Origin: Oscheius sp. JU75
Lineage: Eukaryota; Nematoda; Chromadorea; Rhabditida; Rhabditidae
Length of the DNA: 64,000 nt
NCBI GenBank assembly: GCA_037178855.1
Contig: JASJZC010000006.1
Location: forward strand, 7,668,501-7,732,500
Direction of reading: 5' to 3'
Of this stretch, positions 21,919 through 32,700 are shown piece by piece (within the stretch, counting starts at the first letter, position 1; every line of letters begins with the position of its first letter). Under the pieces are notes generated by a model. It was not told the origin of the DNA, did no database searches, and saw nothing but the letters and a program-made list of their open reading frames with translations. The position numbers and the translations under genes are program-made.

Positions 21919-24115
21919 ATGGCATCCTCGATGGTTTCCCTCGGAAGCCGCGTCTTGGGAGCCTCAGGTCAGTCATTTTCTCTTATAGTTCTATAATCAA
22001 GCTTCAGCTACTCGTGTTGCTGTGCGAGGAGCAGCTACGGCTCCCCCTCAGCCGGCCCAGAAGGTGGAGAAGACCAGCTACGGAAATTTGAAGGATACTG
22101 ACAGAATTTTCACCAACCTGTACGGACGTCACGATTGGCGATTGAAGGGAGCGCAGTCCAGAGTTTATTTTTGAAATTCATAGCACAAAATCGGTTTAGG
22201 GAGACTGGTACAAGACGAAGGAAATCATCACAAAAGGTTCCGACTGGATTCTTGGCGAATTGAGAACATCCGGGCTGCGTGGACGTGGAGGAGCCGGATT
22301 CCCATCAGGCATGAAATGGGGATTCATGAACAAGCCGTTCGACGGCCGACCAAAGTATCTCGTGGTCAACGCTGACGAGGGTGAGCCCGGAACGTGCAAA
22401 GACCGCGAGATTATGCGACACGATCCCCACAAACTCATCGAAGGATGTCTGATTGGGGGAGTAGCCATGGGCGCCCGAGCTGCCTACATCTATATCCGTG
22501 GAGAGTTCTACAACGAAGCTGCTATCCTCCAGGAGGCCATTGCCGAAGCCTACAAGGTGATTTTACTGGAGTTTTTTCTTTTTCAATAAATAATGTTTCT
22601 AGGCCGGATATCTAGGAAAGGACTGTCTCGGGACGGGCTACAATTTTGACGTCTTTGTTCATCGCGGAGCTGGAGCTTACATTTGCGGAGAGGAAACTGT
22701 GAGTTCCATATTTCATGGACAAGCCTTGGCTGTCAATTCTTTGATGCCGATTTTTATATGATTTGACTGAAAAATTTCGAATTTCCAGGCCCTAATCGAG
22801 TCCCTAGAAGGCAAGCAGGGCAAACCGCGTCTGAAGCCCCCATTCCCGGCCGATATCGGTCTTTTTGGCTGCCCCACAACGGTCACGAACGTGGAGACCG
22901 TGGCCGTCGCTCCTTCCATCTGCCGACGCGGAGGAGAATGGTTCGCTTCGTTCGGAAGAGAACGTAATCGTGGAACCAAGCTCTTCTGCATCTCCGGCCA
23001 TGTCAACAACCCGTGCACTGTCGAGGAAGAGATGTCCATCCCCCTCAAGGAACTCATCGAACGTCATTGTGGTGGAGTCATCGGAGGATGGGACAACCTG
23101 CTCGGTATTATTCCTGGAGGTTCTTCCGTACCGGTCCTTCCCAAGTAAGTTTTATCATAATTTGTTCGGGGACAACTAGCACCAGAGCAGTTTTATTTTG
23201 GTCTTGCACTGATTCGCACGTGTTTCGTTGTTGTCTTTTAAACAAATTGAGCATCTGCCTGGAAAGTAGGAAACGTCCCGAAGCTGTTGAAAGGCATTCT
23301 GGTTTCCATCATTTCGAAACACAGGATACAATTTCCCTGAGTAGTTTTCACTCAAAGTTGAGAAATCATGTGATTTGAGCAAGCAGAACTCCGAAACTCA
23401 AAATTTTAATGGTAAAACTCTCTGTTCGTTTTTTCCTCATTTGCTATCCTCTTTTTTGTGTCAGAATCTGAAATACGGCAATTTTATGGGGCAGAAGGGT
23501 TTGTCCAATCCGAAGGACCCTGCGAGCTTGAAAGACTAGTAATGGCATTGGTTTTATCGTTTTGTCGGCAATATATCACTTTCCTTGGTACTCTTCTCAA
23601 TGTTCAACCTTACCAGAAACATCTGCGACACCGTCCTAATGGATTTCGATGCTCTCGTGGCCGCCCAGTCCGGTCTTGGAACCGCAGCCGTTATTGTCAT
23701 GAACAAACAGGTACTATTTCCTATCCACCGAAACCCCCTATTTTCAGTCAGATATTGTCAAATGCATCGCTCGTCTGTCTCTCTTCTACAAGCACGAGAG
23801 TTGCGGACAGTGTACCCCGTGTCGCGAGGGCTGCAGCTGGCTGAACAAGATGATGTGGCGTTTTGTGGACGGCAAGGCCAAAGTCTCGGAAATTGACATG
23901 ATGTGGGAGCTGTCGAAGCAGATCGAAGGACACACGATCTGTGCTCTCGGCGACGCTGCCGCCTGGCCAGTTCAGGTACTTTTCCTCCTCTTTCTATATC
24001 ATGAAAACTATCCTTTCAGGGCCTAATCCGACACTTCCGTCCCGAATTGGAAAAACGAATGGCCGACTACCATAAGCAGATCCTGGCTGAGAAAGGACTG
24101 GCCGCCCAGGCGTAA
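21919..24115 (+). CDS. nuo-1: NADH:ubiquinone oxidoreductase 51 kDa flavoprotein (NDUFV1)
   Basis: Mitochondrial complex I subunit that binds NADH, FMN and cluster N3. Eight exons (21919-21967, 22008-22162, 22200-22556, 22603-22698, 22789-23144, 23617-23710, 23748-23975, 24020-24115) give 476 aa with all phases closing. Residues 1-30 are a basic, Ser/Ala-rich mitochondrial presequence. The glycine-rich nucleotide motif GRGGAGFP is at 96-103, then [29 protein letters not shown] follows. Ligands of the 4Fe-4S cluster are C388, C391, C394 (CGQCTPC) and C434 (HTICALGD). All key residues are present. Intron 5 is long (472 nt). The symbol follows the C. elegans orthologue. Confidence 0.97.
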
Positions 24116-24241
24116 GAGAGATAGAATTTCAAATGCGGTTGTTTGTCTTTAGATAAAATAGAGTATTTGTGTAATTAAATTTTCCTGTGTTTAATTTTAC
24201 TTTTAAATTTTTATTGTCCGAAACGAGGGGTTCCTATCATG

Positions 24242-24930
24242 TTATAGCTCCCTAGCCGCTTCCATAGCGCGAATCCACTCTTCGTCACCTCCTCTTGCCT
24301 GTCGCATCCACTTGGTTGAAGTTGACCCGAGACGACCACAGGCTTTCTTCAGATCATCTTCCCATCTCATGCACGGTCTCCCTAGAGGTCGCTGATCCAG
24401 AGGAACCCATTCCGTCGTCGCTTTCGACCACCTTGCTCCTTCCTTCTCTGCAACTTTTCTCGCATATTTCAGATTCCTCGTTCATGCCAAGTCCAGAATA
24501 TTCGGTAGTTCTGTCCTTCTTCTCGCCTCCTTATTCCTCACACAATCCGAAGTGTGATACCGAGAATGGTCCTTTCCAGACATCGTTGTAGGGCTGCAAG
24601 TTTGGCTCGATTCTCTGCGCGAAGGCTCCAAATTTCGCAGCCATACAGCAGACTTGGGACGGTGCAGGTACACTCGTCGTTTCATCTTTTTCTCGGGACA
24701 GTTCTCTTGGTGAGGAAAAGAGGGTGGCTATTGAAGGCGGCCCATGTCCTGTCAAGCGCAGATTTCCCTCGTAGGCATTGGTCATCGCGAAGGTTTTGCG
24801 ATAGTTGATTTCGAGCTCAATCTTTCCTTGTTCCAGTACGGTTACCATCCGCTGCACAGATCTCAGACTTTTTCCAACAAGAACGATATCATTGGCGTAG
24901 CGAAGATGAGTCAACTTACGGCCATTGATT
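24242..24930 (-). mobile_element. RTE-like retrotransposon fragment, frameshifted
   Basis: Minus strand, about 690 bp from the reverse transcriptase catalytic box to the ORF stop. LTHLRYANDIVLVGKS contains a decayed YADD box (YAND), followed by an RT thumb-like segment, then after frame changes CVRNKEARRRTE and WSKATTEWVP ... GRPCMRWEDDLKKACG ... EEWIRAMEAAREL-stop (stop at 24242-24244). At least two frame breaks and the loss of the catalytic Asp show it is dead. It lies 127 bp downstream of the nuo-1 stop, tail-to-tail. Confidence 0.85.
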
Positions 24931-25957
24931 GAGTTGGTCCCGTGTTTAGAAGCTCAATAAATTAGTCTTTTCCTTTAGGATATTGCCGTATTGGGGGCTA
25001 ATGTTCTTGTCAATCTGTCAACTTCTCATCTTGGAAACCTTTCCTATGCCTTCTTCCTTTCAAAATAGCTTATTCGAAAAGTTCGTGGCATAGGGAAATG
25101 GAACGATCTACAAAACAAAAAAAGTTAAGTTCCTCGCGTACAAATCCTTAGTGTCTACAATAGGCCACGGGCAGACGACTGCAGACGTTATTTTGAGCTA
25201 AAAAAGACAAGGCTATACGATGAGTTGGCGCGGGGCGATCGATTGCGAGGGTGAGAGACAGCCATGGGAGAGCCCCAGTGACAGAAACTCTGGGACTCTT
25301 GGCTGTATATGCAGATTTTCACTTTCTTTACGCTAGTCTTTTTTGGTAACCCTCTTATCTGGATCCATAGTTCCATGTAAATGACCCGTCCTCGATGACC
25401 TCTTTCTTTGTTTGCACAAGTACATCTTTTCCCCCAACTTTTTTTGACCATTTTCATCTAAACTTTACCCAAATATTGTAGTAGAAATCATGAACTATTG
25501 GCGGTAGAAGTGTTTGCAACTTTCTGACGTGAATTACTTATCTTTCTGAGGAAGTTCAACGTTAGAATTTTTTTCATTTTTTCTCAAAAAACTGTCCTGC
25601 TTTTTGGTACGGTAGCTGCAATCCAGTCTGTTTTAACAATTTCTCGCCTACTCACGAACTTTTTGCTCCTCGTCTGACTCACAATTCAGTCTCGTTTTAG
25701 TAATTCCTATACGTTCGGAAGTTCTGCTTTCTCTCGCTTCGAAACTTTGGAGCACGAGAGAATTGTTTTAACAGTCTCAGTCTCAGTGCGTCCAGGAAAA
25801 AGTTACTCGTTCCGTAGAGCCTCCTCCAATTAAGTGCCTTTCCTCGTTTAAAATGAGTTTCTAAGGTTTGTAAATCATACCTCTCAAAAGTTTGTAGAAC
25901 TGACTAGGTTTATTTAAAGGAGGCCGGCTAGCTCACCCGTACCAGCTCACAGAGTCG

Positions 25958-26024
25958 TCATTTGAGTAGCCGAGACTATACGGGCGGGGAAGAGATTTGA
26001 CTCGCCCGCTACCCAAATGAGTTC
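25958..26024. repeat. Imperfect hairpin
   Basis: CATTTGAGTAGC pairs with GCTACCCAAATG, and GGGCG with CGCCC, with an 11-nt bulge (CGAGACTATAC) on the left arm and a short AT-rich loop. It lies 40 bp before two family A palindromes. Confidence 0.5.
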
Positions 26025-26034
26025 GATAAGTTTT

Positions 26035-26335
26035 CGTGGTCAAGATGTGTTTTTCGAGCCTAGTGATGCTTTACACAGTTGTAGAAGAGATTAAAATCTA
26101 CAACTTTGCAGAACATGGATAGACTGGAAAATGTCATTTTGGGCCTTGCTGGTGTTGTATCTCACCCTGAATCCAGCGCACGTGAAATCGGGCTTTTCTG
26201 AGTCAAGATGCCCTTTTCCGCTTTTGCTCTGCAAAGTTGTAGCCTTAGACCTGCTCTACAACTTCGCAGAACATCGGCAAGTTCAAAAATGTTTTCTTGA
26301 CCTTGCAATGCCCGAATTGAGACATACTAGTCTGG
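26035..26335. mobile_element. Two adjacent family A palindromes
   Basis: Cores at 26062-26117 and 26224-26277. The second is the best copy in the window: CTCTGCAAAGTTGTAG ... CTACAACTTCGCAGAAC, with outer arms GTCAAGATG ... TTCTTGAC. No coding capacity. Confidence 0.65.
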
Positions 26336-26520
26336 GCGAAGGTATTGGTGGACGCACTTTCGGTAATACTGAACAATAAGAACTAGACACTAAAAGAATG
26401 GTAAAAAAAACTGTAATTCGATCTACATCCACCCCGCTCACTCTCTCATGCCAATTCGTACACGCAATGCGCGGCATTGACCACTCGGAAAGAGAGCTGT
26501 CAAAAACTGTTTACATTCGC

Positions 26521-26552
26521 GTGTATACAATGGGAGTCGCAGTGCACACAGC
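26521..26552. repeat. Duplicated 30-bp block (copy 2 at 27514-27545)
   Basis: TATACAATGGGAGTCGCAG, T/C, GCACACAGC occurs twice about 990 bp apart in the same orientation and almost identical. Flanks differ. Confidence 0.6.
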
Positions 26553-28989
26553 AAGAACTACTTGCTCTCTCTCTCTTTCTCGCTTTGCAGTAGAATAAGC
26601 GCCAAAAGTTACTCGAGCACTTCCAGTCAAATCAGTCGTGGCGCGTAACTCGATCTCTCAACGTGCGTGTGCCTTTCCGCTTTGTTTTCTTCGTGCCCTC
26701 GCTCCCTATTTCTGCGATATCTCCCCTCCAATTTGGCATCTATTTTTGACCCTCTATCTTCCCGCCTCCTCGGGGTAGGTAGTCCTAAAAAGAGACAAAC
26801 AAGTTGTCAATTTATGAGAGGGGTCAGTGATGGAACCTGTTCGGTGTCAGTTTATACCTTTCGGTCACAGTCTTTCTCTTTGTTTGTTCGCCTTTCTCAG
26901 TCAATTTGAAACTTTTCCAGACACCTAATTTTAGCCAATCCAAAAAACTTTTATCAGGTCTCAGTTAGCCTGTCCCAAGTTCATTCTTCCCTAACAAACC
27001 GCTCCTCAGTCTGACTGCGTCCACATATTTCCAATCAATCTGCAACCCAAGATAGCCTTGTCCGCCTGTCTCTACTGTCGTCCATCTTTTGAGCATCATT
27101 CTCTCTGCTCGCTCATTTTGTCTTTCCGTTGCTGTCAGGATTTCTTGTCTTTTGCAGCCTCACTCTCCAAACTGTCACAGCAGGTATAGAGTCCCCACCT
27201 ACAATGTGTTATCTTCGCTCTGACCAGAACGGCAAAGTGTCAGCCAGTCGCTTCCGCTCCTGACGTTTTGTTCTTTTTCTACTTAAACTTTTTCTCGGTT
27301 CCCACTCATGAAACTTGACTAAAAAACTAAAAACATTATGTTATGGCCCATCTAGGAAAACTTTTGACATGTACTACAGACGTCTTTTGCAATTGTAAAG
27401 TTAAGCATCTTGCTTCAAGGGCATCTAAAAGATTAGTAATATCTTAGTACCCAGAGTCACTGTCTCTTCTTCAATTTGAGACAACTATTTCCTTTTTACC
27501 AGTAATGGAATGAGATGTATACAATGGGAGTCGCAGCGCACACAGCTAGAAGAGTGAACACGCGGTGCATAAACAGCATAATGAAGAAGAAAAAAAGGGG
27601 AATCTATAACAGATGAAAGCTTTCTTATACTGTTCCTCAATCCAAACATCTGTTCCCCATTCCACATATCTGGTTGTAAACGCTCGTCTTCGAGTTGACA
27701 TCCCATATGACGGGCAAGAAAATGAGCTGTCACAGCCGAGACCTCTCCCTAGAGACCTGTGTCTTTTCCTCGAATGTCAATTCATAATCTTTGACTGTCT
27801 TATCACTCGTTTGTTCTTTTTATTTATGGTCGCGGCTGTCAGCTGGACGCCTGTTGCCAGCTGTGCGTGCTGCCCTCGGGGACATCGATGGTGCGACCTT
27901 CGAGTTTCTTCATTTTGGCAAATTGTGGTGATCTGTCCTTTAGAATATGAATCTCTCTCTCACTCTCTCTCACAGATCTATTGACAACTTTGCAGAACAT
28001 GTCTAAAGCAGAAAAGAAACTTTTTGAGACAAGTATACTGTAGCTACTCATGATCGGAACTGCAATTCGAAAATGCTTCTAGTTGTTTTATTCGTAAGGC
28101 GAAGTTTTCCATCTGGATGCTTAGGTTCCCTCCCTAATTTCCTATTCCACGATCGGAAACAGATTCAGAGAAGAACTTTTCTAATGGAATTGGCTAGTGT
28201 TCCAAAGAGTTTTACGGACTTTGTCCGAGGGCTCAAGTCCATTGCTTGAACAAATCTGATCCATAGGCAATCCGTCGAAAGTTCAAGGCCGTTCCGACAC
28301 GCCCTCTGCCCCCTTCCTCGTGTCGTAAATCGTGATCAGATCCTCCTCGGCCCCCATCTGGCCTTCTTCCAAATTTTTGTTGTTTACTGCCTTCGGAGGA
28401 TATCCGCAGTGGGACTCTTTTCAATCAGATAGCAAACCTTTACCTAATTTAATTTCCGCGGGGGAGACACTCTCCTTTTTCCACACAGCCGACCATCGAT
28501 CAACATCTGAGTTTTCCTTCTCTGATTTTCAATCTCCATTTCACATGCAAAGTCTTCTTTCCGGTTGACGTCATTTAGCGTTTGTTGATACATTCGAACA
28601 GTTGTCTGGTATTCCACACGAGCGCTGCTATTCACATCCCCTCCGCCTCCGTGTCTGTTTTTGCTATGTTTGTCTCATGGGAAAATGTTTCTTTTCTGCA
28701 TTGATTTTCGGTTCCTGACTCTTCTTCTGGTTTTTTGAAAGTTTCTATCATTGTGACCCTACAAATGTCAAGATCTGACAACTTTTGCCCAAAGGTTTGA
28801 CAAGAGCAGATCATTTTTCTGCAAGCCACTATTGTCTAAAACTATATCAAACTCCTTGTCCCTCTCCTCAATCCATTTGGCTTTTTTTACTTCTATCTCT
28901 TGGCAACAAGTATGCAAAGAAGTGAGATCGGTTTAAGGGAACTTAGTTGACAGTTACTTCTCTCGTATGATCTGTTTAAGAAGGAAAGG

Positions 28990-29150
28990 TTACCGTGACT
29001 AATTGTTTTCGTAGTGGGACCCGTTTAGCACGCGAACATTGAATACACAGCCAAGTTTTGGTCAAAGGACTGGTACACCCTGGCTTGAACGTGGGTTCCG
29101 TCACGAAAGACATGGGTTATGGTAGCGACTATCTTTTTTTATTGACCGAT
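28990..29150 (-). repeat. Family D repeat copy
   Basis: Reads in reverse of the copies at 36310 and 54650: GGGACCCGTTTAGCACG, ACATTGAATAC, CAAGTTTTGGTC, AAAGGACTGG and GGGTTATGGTAGCGAC are shared in the same order. Confidence 0.6.
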
Positions 29151-29729
29151 AGTCTGAGAGCTGTTGCCATCTCATTGAGTAAAAATGTTGCCTCTCTCGG
29201 TCTCCATCCACCCCCGTCGTTTTCTATGTCCATAATTCAGGCGCCGGGGTCCCTGGTCTGTTTGGGGCTGATTGAAACGCTCCAGCAGCTGCTCTCATTC
29301 TCTTTCAGTGGGAGTGAAATTCGTCCAGCATGTCCTGAAAAGTGACTTAATTAAACGTCTATACACACAAAACGAACTCCTTCATTTATATTCGGCGGGG
29401 TCCTTAAATGAGGAATTCTTATCGAATTGAGTCTCGTCTAATGAGGTTCATTTATCGTCACCACTCTTTCTCTTCGGCCTCTCGCGCTCTCGTCATTGGC
29501 CATCTGTCCGAACACTCTCCTTTCACAACCTCAATTCCCTATAAACAGTCCACTCATTTTCCACCCCGTCGCTCGCTCCGAGTTTTACGGCCATAATTGT
29601 AGAGTGTTACTGCCACCTGCGCGTCGGGCCCTTTATGAAGCCATAAGGGCGCGAGACTTCATTCTCTCTTTCACAATCAGCTCTCTTTCTCACAGATCTA
29701 TTGATTCCTTTGCAGCTGTATGCTCCAGT

Positions 29730-32700
29730 ATGATCAGTGAGGGCGAGGATCCAGATGCGGAAACGCGGTCGGCCCCCGGTGAGCTGGGAGCTCCGCCAGC
29801 TAGACAGGCACGCATAAAATGGTGAGTGTTTTATCGTATGAAGGCTAGAGTTGATCCAACCCTTTTGTACTACACGGAACGCATTTTCCTCTCTAAAAAG
29901 AAACTTTTATTAGTGTAACTCAGGACGAGTATCTAGTAATCAAGACAGAATTACCCCCAGCCTTATGCTGACTGTAGAATGGCAGGGATAGGAGAAAGGT
30001 TGCTGACAGATTCTGGAAGAGAAATTCACCGGTTGAATGGAGCAGGAAGATTGAAAAGTGTAGTTCGAGAGTGGTTGTTTTGGTAGCTGCCATTCTGGAC
30101 AGGGGGTGGATAAACCAAGATTGGGAAACAATACAGTTTCGGAACATCAAGCTGAAGACCTCCTGACAGGAGCAGACTGACAGAGACAGGAGGAAAGAAG
30201 AGTCTAGACCGACAATTGGAAGAGACAAGTTGGCTAGGACATCATTCGAGGATGACATAGAGATTTTGGCTAGAGAGGGACAGGGATGTGGAAGAAAGTG
30301 ACCGGTTGAAACCAGTTGACAGAAAGGGAGAGATGGCCAAGGACAAGGCAAAAGATGCCTTCAATCTAGAGACAGAATAAGGCAAAGCTTGTTTGAGAAC
30401 TTTGGATGGAATACAAATAGACTTGTTTTGGAAAAGGACAGACTGACAGGAGAAGATAGGAAGTGGCTATACTAACGCAGTCGGCAGACGATCAGTGTTC
30501 GAAAGTGAGACTAGAAAGAGAACATACGCAGTTTTAGGAACATTGACTGTTTCATATTATTCTCGATCATTCTCTAATTGACCAGTCAGTTTCCTAGAAA
30601 GCGAGTCACACGACGAAGAGTCCTCTCATTCCCAGACTGAGAGTCACACTTCCCCCCAAACACCAAAATAAAAACAAAACATGTTTTCAAAAGACTGAAA
30701 TCTATTTCAAAACTCACATTAAGAGTGTGTTTATGTCCTAGAGCCAGATGTCGTTTTTCCAAGTTTATAACCAAAACTTCCAGGAGCCACAGCCGTCAGG
30801 CGAGTCAAGGCATTCCGCCACGCGATGTGCAACGAGTCCGACGGGTGAAGGACACACAGTGGATGGTGAGTTGACTCATTTCTATGGAAGAGGGGGACCC
30901 ACCCCCTTCTCCAAATTGTACTGATTCTGACTGTGCAAACGGGGGGCGAAAGAGGCTGACGCATCTCCTCTGTCGGCCAAAGACGCACTTCTCCCACGTT
31001 CTAAAACACTTTTCATCCCCCCTATTTAGGAAAAACAAAACGAGCTCATTGAGAAGGAAATGAGCGTCTTGACCCAGGAGTCTCTATGTGGAGTCGGGAA
31101 ATACAGGCCTACATGGCTGCAATTCCTTGGCACGAGAGGCTGGATGATGATTTTGTTATGCTGGTACTGCTTAATACAGGTACAGGCTTTTTGTTTTACT
31201 AGGAAACGGTAGCTCTAGGGTATGCTGATCAACGGTCTAGTCCCCTCCGCTATTTCTTCAATTGAACGACGATACAAACTAAGCACGAGTACGATGGGCA
31301 GGATAGTTCAGGTAGGCTCAAATTGCTAGTTTGAACCCTTGAAAACTGAGGCATGAAGCACAATTTAACCTGTTTCAAAACGAAAATGTTTATCGGACTC
31401 GAACCCGTCACCCATCGAACCGCAATTGGATCACTTACCGACTGGGCCACACGGGCAAAGCTGTGCCGCAGGACGAGTATGCAATACAAATATTTCAGTT
31501 CTACGACTTCGGATACGTCCTCTTCTGCATTCCAGTGTCCTATTTCGGTGGTCGACACAGTAAACCGAACGTGTTGGCCGGTGGTCTGGCTCTGATGGCG
31601 CTGGGAAGTTTCCTCTTCTCGACACCGCATCTCCTGGCCGACAGCTATTCAGCTGGACATGGGAATGACTCTCTGAGCACGTGTGCTGTCTCTAACGGTA
31701 GTCAGAGACTTCATTTCCTAATTCTAGAGATTTTTAGTGTTTCGTAACAACAGTCAACCTGTGGCCGAATCTCTGACGGCTGCTTGTCCCATTGATCGAC
31801 AGAGTTCTCAAGGCAAATTCCGCTACGTGTTTCTGTTCTGTTTCGCCCAATTCCTACATGGAATTGGTGGAACGCCGCTCTTTACAATTGGAGTCTCTTA
31901 CATCGATGAGAATGTCGGGCCAGTTCTGTCGTCATTTCTTATCGGAATCTTCTACTCTTTCGCCATCTTCGGCCCAGCAGCTGGATTCCTCACCTCGAGT
32001 GCCTTTCTCCGTTTCCATACTGACTTCTGGCACCTACCAGCCGAACAGATTCTTAGGTACTTAAAATTTGCGAAGAGAATACAAAAGCCTGTTTAGAGTA
32101 TCTGGAGATGAGTCGGATCCATCCTGGGTCGGAGCCTGGTGGCTCGGATTTATCATAGCCTCTTGTCTAGGCTTTCTGGCCGTTCCTTGGCTTCTGTGTC
32201 TGCCGAAAGTGTTACCCGAATCCCTGAAATGGCATCGAACTCGTCTTCGAGAAGCTTCCCAATCAGGGAGACGTAGAACTCCAGAGTGTTGTGGAATGCC
32301 GGGAACGAACAAAACTGCAGCGATCTACAGTGATGCTCCTGGTAAGTTTTATAGAAGTATCCCGCACTGAAATACAATACTTTCGGGGTCACGACTGCAT
32401 TGGGAAAATTTGAGATGTTCTACAAAGTTGTAGCTTTTGATCTGCTCTACAACTCTGCAGAGCATCAAAAAGTTAAAAATGCTGTATTCTTCTCGAAAAT
32501 CCCGCATACGTAACTGCGTAGACTGTCTACTGGAGATCCGACCGCGACTTCCTCTACCTCCATCACTTATAGTTCAAATCCATTTTTTGCAGCGGAGCAA
32601 GACTCTCTCCTCTACTCCAACATCACTACCAGACCCCGTGGTCCTCTCTGGTACAAGCTCTGGCTCGATGTCCGGCACATTCCGATAGCTATCTATCGGA

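Larger units (their letters stand above)
24931..29714. other. Gene-poor region upstream of the OATP gene
   Basis: No frame here shows domain similarity or a coherent splice chain. It contains the hairpin at 25958-26024, family A repeats at about 26035-26335, a duplicated 30-bp block (26521, 27514), a pyrimidine-rich CTGTC tract (26860-27290) and a family D repeat at 28990-29150. It probably also holds promoter sequence for the transporter. Confidence 0.45.

Noticed and set aside
29940-30351. 143-codon minus frame in OATP intron 1
   Set aside because: It is the complement of a low-complexity GACAG tract and lies inside a well-supported intron.
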